In this document: piece after piece, positions 49,831-59,900 of the stretch
How the letters are laid out: every line of letters starts with the position of its first letter
Position numbering within the stretch: the first letter of the stretch is position 1
Assembly (NCBI RefSeq): GCF_001493375.1
Contig: NZ_LN929896.1
Span: 761,007-825,006 of the forward strand
Length of the DNA: 64,000 nucleotides
Direction of reading: 5' to 3'
Origin: Streptomyces specialis
GTDB lineage: Bacteria > Actinomycetota > Actinomycetes > Streptomycetales > Streptomycetaceae
Position numbers and translations under genes: made by a program
Notes under the pieces: generated by a model
Database searches by the model: none
Seen by the model: only the letters and a program-made list of their open reading frames with translations
What the model was told of the DNA's origin: nothing

Positions 49831-50316
49831 TCACCGCGCGTGGGGGCGGGGGGTCGCCTGCCGCAGCTCCGCGCGCAGCTCCGGCGTCAGCAGGTGCCCG
49901 GCCCGGCCCACGAACAGCGCCATGTGGTACGTCACCACGCCCATGTCCGCGGTCGGTTCGGTGTAGACGCCGAGCAGCGAACCGTCGCTGATCGACATCA
50001 CCAGCAGGTTGCCCGTGTCCATCGCGACCAGCGTCTGGCGGACCGGGCCCCCCTCCATCAGGTTGGCGGCGCCCACCGTGAGGCTGCCCAGACCGGAGAC
50101 GATCGTCGCCAGGTCCGCCGCCGCGCCCAGCGGGCCCACCGCGCGGCGCTGTGGAGCGCCGGCCGGCTCGGAGGAGAGCAGGGGAAGTCCGTCGGCCGAG
50201 ACGACGGCGACCGACAGGACGCCGGGCACCTCCTCGACCAGGCGGGTCAGCAGCCAGCGCAGGTCGTCCCCGGCCTTGCTGTACGCGCCGGGGGCCATAC
50301 GGGTCTGTGCGGTCAT
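49831..50316 (-). CDS. Roadblock/LC7-domain protein (CvnB-like)
   Basis: A 161-residue roadblock-fold protein: DDLRWLLTRLVEEVPGVLSV AVVSADGLPLLSSE and LVAMDTGNLLVMSISDGSLL GVYTEPTADMGVVTYHM are the two halves of the MglB-like domain. In conservons CvnB sits between the kinase CvnA and DUF742 CvnC with the GTPase CvnD. Its ATG overlaps the stop of the CvnA gene (ATGA). Downstream there are only 12 bases to the convergent NlpC/P60 stop, so cvnC and cvnD are absent here. Confidence 0.88.
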   Translation of the reverse strand: MTAQTRMAPGAYSKAGDDLRWLLTRLVEEVPGVLSVAVVSADGLPLLSSEPAGAPQRRAVGPLGAAADLATIVSGLGSLTVGAANLMEGGPVRQTLVAMDTGNLLVMSISDGSLLGVYTEPTADMGVVTYHMALFVGRAGHLLTPELRAELRQATPRPHAR

Positions 50317-52703
50317 GACGGCAGCTCCTCTCCGGCCTCGCCGGGATGTGGGCCCGCCGCCCTGGCGGCGTCCCGGTGTCCTTCTCTCGCGCCACGCTGG
50401 AAGCCGCCGAGGCGGCGGCGCAGCTCCTCGGCGTCGACGGCCCGCGCCCGGCCGGCCGTGGGCTGGGGCGAGGGCCCGACGCCGGTCGCGGACGGGTTGC
50501 GCAACGGCAGCCCGCTCTCGGTGACGACGGTGGTTCTGGGGGTGGTGTCGGCCGCTCTGGCATGCTCCGGCACGGCCTCGGCGGCCTGGGCCGGAGCCGG
50601 GGCCGGAGCGGGCGCGGCGGCACGGGCCTGGGCGGGCACCGAAGGATACGGCTCCGCCAGCGGTTCCACCAGGGTGCCGGGCAGCACCACGTGCGCCACC
50701 GTACCGCCGCCCGGCCGGGCGTCGAGCCAGCAGCGCAACTGGTGGCGGGCGGCGAGCCTGGCCACGGTGTACAGGCCCATGCCGATGCCCACACCCGGCG
50801 CGTCGCTCCCGGCGCCGGGCGGTGGGGTCACGGGGTCCGCGATCCTGGCGTTCAGCTCGGCCAGCCGCTCGGGCGTCACGCCCGCCCCGTCGTCCTCGAC
50901 GGTGAACACCAGCTCGTTCTCGGCCCACCGCGCGCTCAGCCGCACCCGGGCACCGGCCGGGGAGAACGCCGTGGCGTTGTCCAGCAGTTCGGCCAGCAGG
51001 TGGCTGACGTCGCGGGCGGCGCCGCCGACGATGCGGGCGGCCGGGGGCGGCGGGGCCGTCTCCACCAGCTCGTAGCGTTCTATCTCGCTCACCGCGGCGC
51101 GGGCCACGTCGATCAGCGACAGCGGCTCCCCGAGCTGCGGCGGCGGCTCGGCGCCCGCGAGCAGCATCAGGTTCTCGCCGTGCCGCCGCATCCGGGCCGC
51201 GAGGTGGTCGACGGTGAACAGCACGGCGAGCCGGTCCGGGTCCGCCTCGTGCTCCTCCAGGCCCTCGATGACGGTCAACTGCTCCCCGACCAGGACCAGC
51301 AGCCGCCGGGCGTGGTGGGCGAACATGCCGTGGACGGCGCCGTGCAGGGCCGCGAGGCGGGCGTTCAGCTCGTTGTGCTCGGCGAGCAGCCGGTCCCGCT
51401 CGGCCCGCAGCCCGCCGCTGTCGCGGGCCGCCGCGTCGGCGTCCCGGGCGGCGGTGGCGGCCTGCGGCTGGAGGGCCGCCCCGCGGGCGCGCAGCGCGTT
51501 GACCGAGGGGACGACCTCGGCGAACTCGTCGTTGCGGCCGGTGAACCTGACCGGTTCCTGGCCGGTGGGGTCGGCGGCGACGCGGCGGCTGCCGAGCCGG
51601 ACGGCGGCCAGCGGCTGGGTGAGGGAGCGGGCGGTGTGCACGCTGACGCCGAAGGCGAGCACCAGAGCGGCGAGCACGATGCCCGCCGTGATCTGGAGCT
51701 GGGTCATGTCGTCGTCGGCGAGCTGCTGGAGGGTCGCGGCCCGCTCCTCGGCCAGCGAGACCAGCATGTCGCGCTGGAGGCCGGTGCGGGCGGACAGGGC
51801 GACGGAGACGGCGCCGGGGTCGAGGGCGAGATCCTCGCCGGAGAGCCCGGTGGCGTCGGTGAGGGCGGCGAGGTACGCGGTGGCGTCGTCCACCTCGGGT
51901 CCGGCGACGGCCCGCTCGTAGTCCTCCCAGGCGACCCCGTCCGCGATGGCGCGGAAGTCGGCGAGCGCGGCCTCCTCGCGGGCGGCCTCCCGCCGGGCGT
52001 CCGCGGCCGGGTCGGGCTCCCCCGGGCCGGCCGGGGCCCCGGCGGCCAGCGCCGCCAGCAGCAGTCCCCGGGTGGCCGAGGAGGCGTCCACGGCGCGGGC
52101 GAGATCGGGCAGGGCGTCACCGGTGGGGTCCGCGGCCCGGTCGGGCGTCGCGCGGCTGACGGCGCGCAGGACCCCGTCGAGGGCGGCGATGGCCGCGCTG
52201 TAGGCGTCGTGGGCGGCGACCGGGGTGCTCCGCCCCGCCAGGGCCGCCTCCCTCGCCTCGGGCAACGCGTCCAGGCGGGTGCGCACGGACACGCCGACGT
52301 CGGCGCGCAGCCCCGCGATCTCCTCGTCGACCCGGGTACGGGCGTCCTCGGGAAGGACGTCGCCCGGCAGGGGGGCGCCGGCCGCGCCGGGGGCGCCGAG
52401 GGCCGCGACGAGGGCGTCCCGCTCGTCGGCCAGCAGGTGGGAGACGGCGGTGGCGCGTTCGGCCAGCTCGGCGTCGGCGACGAGCGCGCGGGAGTCCCGC
52501 AGATCGCGCACGCCCGCGTGGACCGCGGGGGCGCCGGCGATGGCCACGGCGGTGCCGGTCAGCAGCAGACCCGCCATCAGCCGGGTCCGCACCCGCACGC
52601 GCCGCCGCCGGGCCGCGCGCGCGCGGGAGGCTGACGGGGCGGAAGGCGACGGATCGGCGTCGGCGGGGTCATGCTCTGTCGTCTTCCGCACCTGTGCTCG
52701 CAT
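50313..52703 (-). CDS. CvnA-type sensor histidine kinase
   Basis: A 796-residue membrane kinase. A basic N-terminus precedes TM1 (RLMAGLLLTGTAVAIAGAPA, about 40-60). Residues 65-340 are a NIT-like extracellular domain (ATAVSHLLADERDALVAALG). TM2 is about 345-368, and HAMP follows (RSLTQPLAAVRLGSRRVAAD). LLVLVGEQLTVIEGLEEHEA is the dimerisation region and DVSHLLAELLDNATAFSPAG, with VEDDGAGVT and GVGIGMGLYTVARLAARH, the ATPase. The last 130 residues are Pro/Ala-rich and disordered. It pairs with CvnB-like 49831. ATG 52703 or GTG 52712 may start it. Confidence 0.88.
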   Translation of the reverse strand: MRAQVRKTTEHDPADADPSPSAPSASRARAARRRRVRVRTRLMAGLLLTGTAVAIAGAPAVHAGVRDLRDSRALVADAELAERATAVSHLLADERDALVAALGAPGAAGAPLPGDVLPEDARTRVDEEIAGLRADVGVSVRTRLDALPEAREAALAGRSTPVAAHDAYSAAIAALDGVLRAVSRATPDRAADPTGDALPDLARAVDASSATRGLLLAALAAGAPAGPGEPDPAADARREAAREEAALADFRAIADGVAWEDYERAVAGPEVDDATAYLAALTDATGLSGEDLALDPGAVSVALSARTGLQRDMLVSLAEERAATLQQLADDDMTQLQITAGIVLAALVLAFGVSVHTARSLTQPLAAVRLGSRRVAADPTGQEPVRFTGRNDEFAEVVPSVNALRARGAALQPQAATAARDADAAARDSGGLRAERDRLLAEHNELNARLAALHGAVHGMFAHHARRLLVLVGEQLTVIEGLEEHEADPDRLAVLFTVDHLAARMRRHGENLMLLAGAEPPPQLGEPLSLIDVARAAVSEIERYELVETAPPPPAARIVGGAARDVSHLLAELLDNATAFSPAGARVRLSARWAENELVFTVEDDGAGVTPERLAELNARIADPVTPPPGAGSDAPGVGIGMGLYTVARLAARHQLRCWLDARPGGGTVAHVVLPGTLVEPLAEPYPSVPAQARAAAPAPAPAPAQAAEAVPEHARAADTTPRTTVVTESGLPLRNPSATGVGPSPQPTAGRARAVDAEELRRRLGGFQRGAREGHRDAARAAGPHPGEAGEELPS

Positions 52704-52955
52704 TCTCGTCACGTAGGCACCGACCTTGCCAGCGCCGACAGGGCAGGGGGCCGGCTCCCCGAAGCGGCCACCCGAAGGAGTGAACAACAGAGGAGAGTTG
52801 AGGGACAAGCGGAAGACAGAACATGACCCTGCGGAGTCGGGGCAACCGACTGGCTTTCCGCGCCTGCTCCTGGCAAGATCCGCATCCGCCCTGGCACCCG
52901 GGGGCGTTACCCCGGCATTCACTGACAAAAGTCAGCCTACGGCAGACTCATCACC

Positions 52956-53753
52956 ATGCGCGTCCATTCCGCCACCCAACCGGGCACCCCGGGCCGCCCG
53001 AACGAGGATTTCGCCGCGACGGCCGTTCCCGCGGGGGGAGTCGGGGGCGCGCTGGTTCTCCTCGACGGAGTGACGGCACCGGCGGGTGACTTCGGATGCC
53101 GTCACGGTGTCGCCTGGTTCGCGGCCGGGTTGGGCGGGGCGCTGCTGGAACTGGCCGCTTCCCGGCGGCATGTGCCGCTGGCCGGGTGCCTGGACCTGGC
53201 CATCTCCCGTACGGCGGACGGCCATGGCACGACCTGTGACCTTTCTCACCCGCGCACCCCGCAGGCCACGGTGGTCTGTTCGCGCTGGGACGACGACACC
53301 GTGGAGTACCTGGTGCTTTCCGACTCGGCGCTGCTGCTGCGGGCGCCGGACGGGGCGGTGCGCGCGGTGCTCGACCCGCGCCTGGACGAACTGCGGCCCG
53401 CCGCGCGGCGGTTGCCGATGGAGCGGCGGGCCGGGTTCCTGGAGGGCCTGCGGAACGCGGAGGGCGGCTTCTTCACGGCGGCGGCCGATCCCGCGGTCGC
53501 CGCGCTGGCGGTGACCGGGTCGGCGCCGCGCGCCGCGGTGCGGTCGCTGGCGGCGGTGACGGACGGCCTCGGACGCTGGGTGGAGACATTCCGCCTGGGC
53601 GGCTGGCCGGAGTTGTTCACGCTGCTCACGGACGAGGGCCCGGCCGCGGCCATCGCGCGGGTCCGGGCCGCCGAGGCGGCCGATCCGGACGGGGTGGCGT
53701 TCCCCCGGGGCAAGGCGAGCGACGACGCGACGGCGATCGTGGTGGAGTTGTAG
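52956..53753 (+). CDS. PP2C-type protein phosphatase domain protein
   Basis: A 265-residue protein resembling PPM/PP2C phosphatases. TQPGTPGRPNEDFAATA has the N-E-D metal motif, GGALVLLDGVTAP the D-G motif, LVLSDSALLL the central strand, AVTDGLGRWVETF the second DG motif, and KASDDATAIVVEL the C-terminal metal aspartate. The usual SRALGD box is missing and the family order is compressed, so it may be an unusual or degenerate phosphatase acting on Ser/Thr phosphoproteins. It is divergent from the CvnA-CvnB pair. Confidence 0.72.
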   Translation: MRVHSATQPGTPGRPNEDFAATAVPAGGVGGALVLLDGVTAPAGDFGCRHGVAWFAAGLGGALLELAASRRHVPLAGCLDLAISRTADGHGTTCDLSHPRTPQATVVCSRWDDDTVEYLVLSDSALLLRAPDGAVRAVLDPRLDELRPAARRLPMERRAGFLEGLRNAEGGFFTAAADPAVAALAVTGSAPRAAVRSLAAVTDGLGRWVETFRLGGWPELFTLLTDEGPAAAIARVRAAEAADPDGVAFPRGKASDDATAIVVEL

Positions 53754-54176
53754 AAGAGGGGTCCCCTCTCTCACCCACCTTTCACCTTTCACCGGACGGG
53801 CACCGCGCGCGGCGTCCCAGCTCCCCCCGCCGGTCCGGTGGCCTCTCGGCGCGCCACCGGCTCCCGCGGACCTCCCACCTTGTCGTGAACGGCTCACATT
53901 CGGCGGCATCACCCCCCTGCTCCGCCCACCTCTCCACCGACTTCGCACAGAATCCGCGCGATGCCGGATTCGCGGACATTCGCACCAGAGAAGTGCCTGT
54001 CGCCCGACGTGTTCTCGACGTGCTGTTTCTCGCCACGCACCATCTCGCCAGCCAGTCCGCGTAGCCGCCACGCAAGTTCGCCATCTACGCTCTTGCCAGT
54101 GCTCATCAGCACATCTGAAGCACATTTCATTGCCAGAAACAGCGGAACTGGCACAGGACGATCCCGGGGGCGGGAT
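53754..54176. other. Intergenic region before the OmpR-type two-component system
   Basis: 423 bases without a convincing gene. A small palindrome AGAGGGG-T-CCCCTCT lies just after the PP2C stop (53755-53769) and could be a terminator. CTTTCAC is tandemly repeated near 53780-53795. The stretch 53940-54170 is less GC-rich and presumably holds the promoter of the response-regulator gene. Open frames on the minus strand here have poor codon character. Confidence 0.4.
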
Positions 54177-55046
54177 ATGACGCAGACAGACATCAGGACA
54201 TCACCGATGGACCGGAACCATCAGGAGAAGACACTGTCATCGAACGGTCAGGCCGAGCACGGCGCCCCGGACCGGGCCAACATCCACGGCACCACGGCGA
54301 CCACGCCCGGCGCCCAGCGGCGGGTCCTCGTGGTCGAGGACGACCCCACCATCGTCGAGGCCATCGCCGCCCGGCTGCGGGCGGAGGGCTTCCTCGTGCA
54401 GACCGCCGCCGACGGCCCGGCGGCCGTCGAGACGGCCGCCGCCTGGCACCCCGACCTGCTCATCCTCGACGTGATGCTGCCCGGCTTCGACGGCCTGGAG
54501 GTCTGCCGCCGGGTCCAGGCCCAACGGCCGGTGCCGGTCCTGATGCTGACGGCTCGTGACGACGAGACCGACATGCTCGTCGGACTCGGCGTCGGCGCCG
54601 ACGACTACATGACCAAGCCGTTCTCCATGCGCGAGCTGGTCGCCCGTTCCCACGTCCTGCTGCGGCGGATCGAGCGGGCCGCCGTCGCCGCCACGACCCC
54701 GCGTCCCGGCAGCGTGCGTCTGGGCGACCTGGAGATCGACCGCACCCAGCGCAGGGTCCGCGCGGCCGGCAAGGACATCCACCTGACGCCGACCGAGTTC
54801 GACCTGCTGATGTGCCTGGCCCGCTCCCCGCGGGCGGTCCTCACCCGCGAGCAGTTGCTGGCCGAGGTGTGGGACTGGGCCGACGCCTCGGGCACCCGCA
54901 CCGTGGACAGCCATGTGAAGGCTTTGCGGAGGAAGATCGGCGCCGAGCGCATCAGGACCGTCCACGGAGTCGGGTATGCCCTGGAGACACCCCCCGGCTT
55001 CGCCGGTGAGCCCGCCGGACGGGGCCAGGCTGTTCACGAGGTCTGA
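54177..55046 (+). CDS. OmpR/PhoB-family response regulator
   Basis: A 289-residue regulator. A 45-residue polar leader precedes the receiver (RRVLVVEDDPTIVEAIAARL; phosphoacceptor Asp98 in DLLILDVMLPGFDGLEVC; Lys in GADDYMTKPFSMRELVARS). The winged-helix output domain is VRLGDLEIDRTQRRVRAAGK, LTPTEFDLLMCLARSPRAVL, TRTVDSHVKALRRKIG. GGGGGCGGGAT precedes ATG 54177; ATG 54207 is an alternative. The kinase follows after four bases or overlapping, giving a standard two-component operon. Confidence 0.9.
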   Translation: MTQTDIRTSPMDRNHQEKTLSSNGQAEHGAPDRANIHGTTATTPGAQRRVLVVEDDPTIVEAIAARLRAEGFLVQTAADGPAAVETAAAWHPDLLILDVMLPGFDGLEVCRRVQAQRPVPVLMLTARDDETDMLVGLGVGADDYMTKPFSMRELVARSHVLLRRIERAAVAATTPRPGSVRLGDLEIDRTQRRVRAAGKDIHLTPTEFDLLMCLARSPRAVLTREQLLAEVWDWADASGTRTVDSHVKALRRKIGAERIRTVHGVGYALETPPGFAGEPAGRGQAVHEV

Positions 55047-55050
55047 ACAC

Positions 55051-56148
55051 GTGCCCGAGCCGGTTCGCCATTCCCTCTGGCGGCGGGTATGGCCCATGAT
55101 GTGGCGCGTGCTGCGCCCGTTCGATCCATTCCGCTCGGTGAAGGCTGCCCTCGGCTGGCTGGTGATCGTCTCGGTGGTGATCACCACCGTGCTGATCCAG
55201 GTCGCCTACCGCTCCGACATCGCGCTCCAGGTGATCGCCATCATCGCGATCATCGCTTCCCTGCTCGTCACCCAGTTCGTCGCACACGCGCTGGCGGCGC
55301 CCCTGGTGGAGATGACCTCTGCCGCCAGGGCGATGGCCCGGGGCAACTACAGCCGCCGGGTCCGCGTCGCGCGCCGCGACGAGCTGGGAGACCTCGCCCT
55401 GGCGTTCAACCGCATGGCCGCCGACCTCCAGTCGGTCGACCGGCAGCGGAAGGAGCTGGTGGCCAACGTCTCCCACGAGCTGCGCACGCCCATCGCCGGG
55501 CTGCGCGCCGTGCTGGAGAACGTCGTGGACGGCGTCTCCGAGGCCGATCCGCAGACCATGGCGACCGCGCTGCGCCAGACCGAGCGGCTCGGCCGCCTCG
55601 TCGAGCAGCTCCTGGACCTCTCCCGGCTGGAGAACGGCGTCGGCGTGCCGCTCCAGCCGCGCGGCTTCGAGGTGGAGCCGTACCTGTCGGCGGTGATCAA
55701 CGACGCCACCGTGGCGCTGCGCCGGGGCCACGCCAGGACCGACGTCAAGTTCCGGCTCGACGTCACCCCCGGGCATCTGATGGCGCACGCCGACCCGGAG
55801 CGCCTGGACCAGGTGGTCACCAACCTGGTCGACAACGCGGTCAAGCACAGCCCGCGCAACGGCCAGGTCACCGTCGTGGCCCGCCCGGGCCACGGGCCGG
55901 GTGGGCTGGTGCTGGAGGTCCTGGACGAAGGGCCCGGCATCCCGCAGGCCCAGCGGGAGCTGGTCTTCGAGCGCTTCGGGCGCGGGACCATCGACGGCGT
56001 GATCCCGCGCGACGGCGGCACGGGTCTGGGTCTGGCGATCGCCCGCTGGGCGGTCGATCTGCACGGCGGAACGATCGGCGTGGCCGAGGCGCGGCGCGGC
56101 TGCCGCATCCGCCTCACCCTTCCGGGTAACGCGCTGGCGAACAGTTGA
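55051..56148 (+). CDS. HAMP-domain sensor histidine kinase
   Basis: A 365-residue kinase. Two adjacent membrane helices, about 35-53 (GWLVIVSVVITTVLIQVAYR) and 58-80, have almost no loop between them, so the signal is probably sensed in the membrane. HAMP follows (GNYSRRVRVARRDELGDLAL). His142 in VANVSHELRTPIAGLRAVLE is the phospho-acceptor. DQVVTNLVDNAVKHSPRNG, DEGPGIP and GGTGLGLAIARWAVDLHGG are the N, G1 and G2 boxes. GTG 55051 has GAGG nine bases upstream; GTG 55006 is the longer choice. A weak hairpin lies at 56150-56167. Confidence 0.9.
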   Translation: MPEPVRHSLWRRVWPMMWRVLRPFDPFRSVKAALGWLVIVSVVITTVLIQVAYRSDIALQVIAIIAIIASLLVTQFVAHALAAPLVEMTSAARAMARGNYSRRVRVARRDELGDLALAFNRMAADLQSVDRQRKELVANVSHELRTPIAGLRAVLENVVDGVSEADPQTMATALRQTERLGRLVEQLLDLSRLENGVGVPLQPRGFEVEPYLSAVINDATVALRRGHARTDVKFRLDVTPGHLMAHADPERLDQVVTNLVDNAVKHSPRNGQVTVVARPGHGPGGLVLEVLDEGPGIPQAQRELVFERFGRGTIDGVIPRDGGTGLGLAIARWAVDLHGGTIGVAEARRGCRIRLTLPGNALANS

Positions 56149-56481
56149 CGCCGGGCCGCCGCCCGGCCCCCCATGGCCCGGATCGCCGCCGCACCGGCGC
56201 CGGGCCGCCCCCGGAGCCGCTCGCCGCCCTCCGCCGCCATCCGCCCAGCTCGGGGCGGGACCGACGGCCGTCGCGTGCCATGTCGCGTTCCGTACTGATC
56301 ATTTTGTCGCCGGATTGAGCCGAAACGGTTGCGGTTCCCGCCCTATCCGACGGCGAAACACCCCGGCGAATGTGGCGTAGGACACGTCTGGCGGCTGAGG
56401 ACTGCGCCGGACCGCCCCGGAGGCGTAGCCTTGTTTTCCGCTATCAATGACCTTGCGAAGCGGAAGAGGGCGGTTGCCGCC
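56149..56481. other. Intergenic region upstream of kgd
   Basis: 333 bases between the histidine-kinase stop and the kgd start, with no gene. GCCGGGC-CGCC-GCCCGGC (56150-56167) is a short hairpin that may terminate the two-component operon. The rest, notably 56290-56450, is less GC-rich and likely carries the kgd promoter. No further element is evident. Confidence 0.4.
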
Positions 56482-56727
56482 GTGTCGCCACAGTCCCCGA
56501 ACACATCGAGCGTCGAGACCGACCAAAGCACAGGGTCGAACCCTGCCGCGGGTTTCGGTGCCAACGAATGGCTCGTCGACGAGATCTATCAGCAGTACCT
56601 GCAGGACCCGAACTCCGTGGACCGGGCCTGGTGGGACTTCTTCGCCGACTACAAGCCCGGCGGCGACGAGACCGCCGCCACCGCCCCCCCGGGGACGAAC
56701 GGCACGGGCACCGCCGCGGCCCAGGAG
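56482..56727 (+). pseudogene. kgd: kgd, 5' fragment (N-terminal 82 residues)
   Basis: GTG 56482 starts SPQSPNTSSVETDQSTGSNP, then AAGFGANEWLVDEIYQQYLQ DPNSVDRAWWDFFADYKPGG. This is the N-terminal E1o-binding helix of actinobacterial multifunctional 2-oxoglutarate dehydrogenase, followed by the beginning of its Ala/Pro/Thr-rich linker. After GTAAAQE the sequence is replaced by adapter at 56728. The gene is broken by assembly contamination, not by an evident biological lesion; the rest resumes at about 56952. Confidence 0.92.
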
Positions 56728-56951
56728 CTGCCTCTTATACACAACTGCCGCTGCCGACGAAGAGGATAGTGTAGATAACGGGGGGACAGCGCAACCCCAA
56801 AATAAACAAGCTCTAAGAAAATATCAGGACAAAGCAGTGGCTCCGATTATGACGCTCTGCACCCCCGCTGCTTTCTCGTGTAGACGCATTGGACACCGAC
56901 AGACTCGAATGCAGACGTCTCGGGGGGCAGCGCAAGTGGGGTAGAGGAACG
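56728..56951. other. Nextera P5-side adapter plus non-native low-GC filler (artefact)
   Basis: 56728-56760 matches the adapter (CTGCCTCTTATACACAACTG then CCGCTGCCGACGA). The exact index word AGAGGATA is at 56761-56768, the same as at 10917-10924, followed by GTGTAGAT and a degraded P5 tail to about 56797. About 150 bases of AT-rich, codon-poor sequence unlike the rest of the window follow before kgd resumes. The minus strand encodes the well-known contaminant peptide MYKRQ. About 50 codons of native kgd linker are missing. Confidence 0.95.
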
Positions 56952-59900
56952 AGGCCCGCCGAGGCGAAGCCGGCCGCGAAGCCCGCCCCGGCGGACACCG
57001 AGGGCCCCGAGTTCGTGACGCTGCGCGGCCCCGCCGCCGCCGTCGCGAAGAACATGAACGCCTCCCGCGACCTCCCGACGGCCACCTCGGTCCGCGCGGT
57101 CCCGGTGAAGCTGCTGTTCGACAACCGCATCGTCATCAACAACCACCTCAAGCGCGCCCGCGGCGGCAAGGTGTCCTTCACGCACCTCATCGGCTACGCC
57201 ATGGTGCAGGCGCTGAAGGCGATGCCGTCGATGAACCACTCGTACGCCGAGCGGGACGGCAAGCCGACCCTGGTCAAGCCGCCCCACGTGAACCTGGGCC
57301 TGGCCATCGACCTGGTCAAGGAGAACGGCGACCGCCAGCTCGTCGTCGCCGGGATCAAGAAGGCCGAGACGCTGACCTTCTTCGAGTTCTGGCAGGCGTA
57401 CGAGGACATCGTCCGCCGCGCCCGCGTCGGCAAGCTGACGATGGACGACTTCTCCGGCGTCACCGCCTCCCTCACCAACCCCGGCGGTCTGGGCACCGTG
57501 CACTCCGTGCCCCGCCTGATGCCCGGCCAGAGCATGATCCTGGGCGTGGGGTCCATGGACTACCCGGCCGAGTTCCAGGGCACCTCGCAGGAGGCCCTCA
57601 ACCGCCTGGGCGTCTCCAAGATCATGACCCTGACGAGCACCTACGACCACCGGGTGATCCAGGGCGCGGCCTCCGGCGAGTTCCTGCGCCTGATGAGCCA
57701 GTTCCTGCTGGGCGAGCAGGAGTTCTACGACAAGATCTTCGAGGCGCTGCGCATCCCCTACGAGCCGGTGCGCTGGGCGCGGGACATCGACGTCAACCAC
57801 GACGACGAGGTCACCAAGGCCGCCCGGGTCTTCGAGCTGATCCACTCCTACCGGGTCCGCGGCCACCTGATGGCCGACACCGACCCGCTCGAGTACAAGC
57901 AGCGCAAGCACCCCGACCTGGACATCAAGGAGCACGGGCTCACCCTGTGGGACCTGGAGCGCGAGTTCGCGGTCGGCGGCTTCGCCGGCAAGTCGATGCT
58001 CAAGCTGCGCGACATCCTCGGCGTCCTGCGCGACTCGTACTGCCGGACCACCGGCATCGAGTACATGCACATCCAGGATCCCAAGGAACGCAAGTGGATC
58101 CAGGACCGGGTGGAGCGCCCGCACACCGCGCCCGAGCGCGAGGAGCAGTTGCGCATCCTGCGCCGGCTGAACGCGTCGGAGGCGTTCGAGACGTTCCTCC
58201 AGACGAAGTACGTCGGGCAGAAGCGGTTCTCGCTGGAGGGCGGCGAGACCGTCATCCCGCTGCTGGACTCGGTGCTGGACGAGGCCGCCGCCGACAAGCT
58301 GGACGAGGTCGTGATCGGCATGGCCCACCGCGGCCGGCTGAACGTCCTGGCCAACGTCGTCGGCAAGTCGTACGCGCAGATCTTCCGGGAGTTCGAGGGG
58401 AACCTCGACCCGAAGTCGATGCACGGCTCCGGCGACGTGAAGTACCACCTGGGCACCGAGGGCACGTTCACCGGCCAGTCCGGCGAGACCATCAAGGTGT
58501 CGCTGGCCGCGAACCCCTCGCACCTGGAGGCCGTCGACCCGATCGTGGAGGGTGTCGCCCGCGCCAAGCAGGACGTCATCGGCCGGGGCGGCAAGGACTT
58601 CACCGTCCTGCCGGTCCTCATCCACGGCGACGCGGCGTTCGCCGGCCAGGGCGTGGTCGCCGAGACGCTGAACATGTCGCAGCTCCGCGGCTACCGCACC
58701 GGCGGCACGGTGCACATCGTCATCAACAACCAGGTCGGCTACACCGCCACCGCCGCCGCGGCCCGCTCGTCCACGTACTGCACGGACGTGGCCCGCATGA
58801 TCGAGGCGCCGATCTTCCACGTGAACGGTGACGACCCGGAGGCGGTGTGCCGGGTGGGCCGGCTGGCCTTCGAGTACCGCCAGGCGTTCAACAAGGACGT
58901 CGTCATCGACCTCGTCTGCTACCGGCGCCGAGGGCACAACGAGACGGACAACCCGTCGTTCACGCAGCCGTTGATGTACGACCTGATCGACAAGAAGCGC
59001 TCGGTGCGCAAGCTGTACACCGAGTCGCTGATCGGCCGGGGCGACATCACGCTGGAGGAGGCGGAGCAGGCGCTCCAGGACTTCCAGGGCCAGTTGGAGA
59101 AGGTCTTCAAGGAGGTCCGCGAGGCCAGCGTGACCCCGGCCCCGGCCGAGGTCTCCACGCCGCGCCCGGAGTTCCCCACGGCGGTCGAGACCGGCGTGAG
59201 CACCGAGGTCGTCAAGCGCATCGCGGAGTCGCAGGTCAACATCCCCGAGCGGATCACCGTCCACCCGCGTCTGCTGCCGCAGTTGCAGCGGCGGGCCGCG
59301 ATGGTCGAGGACGGGACGATCGACTGGGCGATGGGCGAGCTGCTCGCCATCGGGTCGCTGCTGATGGAGGGCAGCCCGGTCCGCCTGGCCGGCCAGGACA
59401 CCCGGCGCGGCACGTTCGGCCAGCGGCACGCGGTGCTGATCGACCGGAAGACCGGCGAGGACTACACCCCGCTGCTGTACCTGACGGAGGACCAGGCCCG
59501 GTTCAACGTCTACGACTCGTTCCTCAGCGAGTACGCGGCGATGGGCTTCGAGTACGGCTACTCGCTGGCCCGGCCGGAGGCGCTGGTGATGTGGGAGGCC
59601 CAGTTCGGCGACTTCGCCAACGGCGCCTCGACCGTCATCGACGAGTTCATCTCCTCGGCCGAGCAGAAGTGGGGCCAGACCTCGGGCGTCACGCTGCTGC
59701 TGCCGCACGGCTACGAGGGCCAGGGCCCGGACCACTCCTCGGCCCGGATCGAGCGCTTCCTCCAGCTCTGCGCGCAGAACAACATGACGGTGGCGGCGCC
59801 GACGCTCCCGTCGAACTACTTCCACCTGCTGCGCTGGCAGGTCCACAACCCGCACCACAAGCCGCTGGTCGTCTTCACCCCGAAGTCGATGCTGCGGCTG

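Noticed and set aside
53909..54193. Minus-strand 94-codon ORF in the gap before the OmpR-type regulator
   Set aside because: No ribosome-binding site, mixed composition, overlaps the response-regulator start on the other strand.
56299..56742. Minus-strand ORF starting MYKRQ
   Set aside because: MYKRQ is the translated mosaic end; the rest is antisense to kgd.
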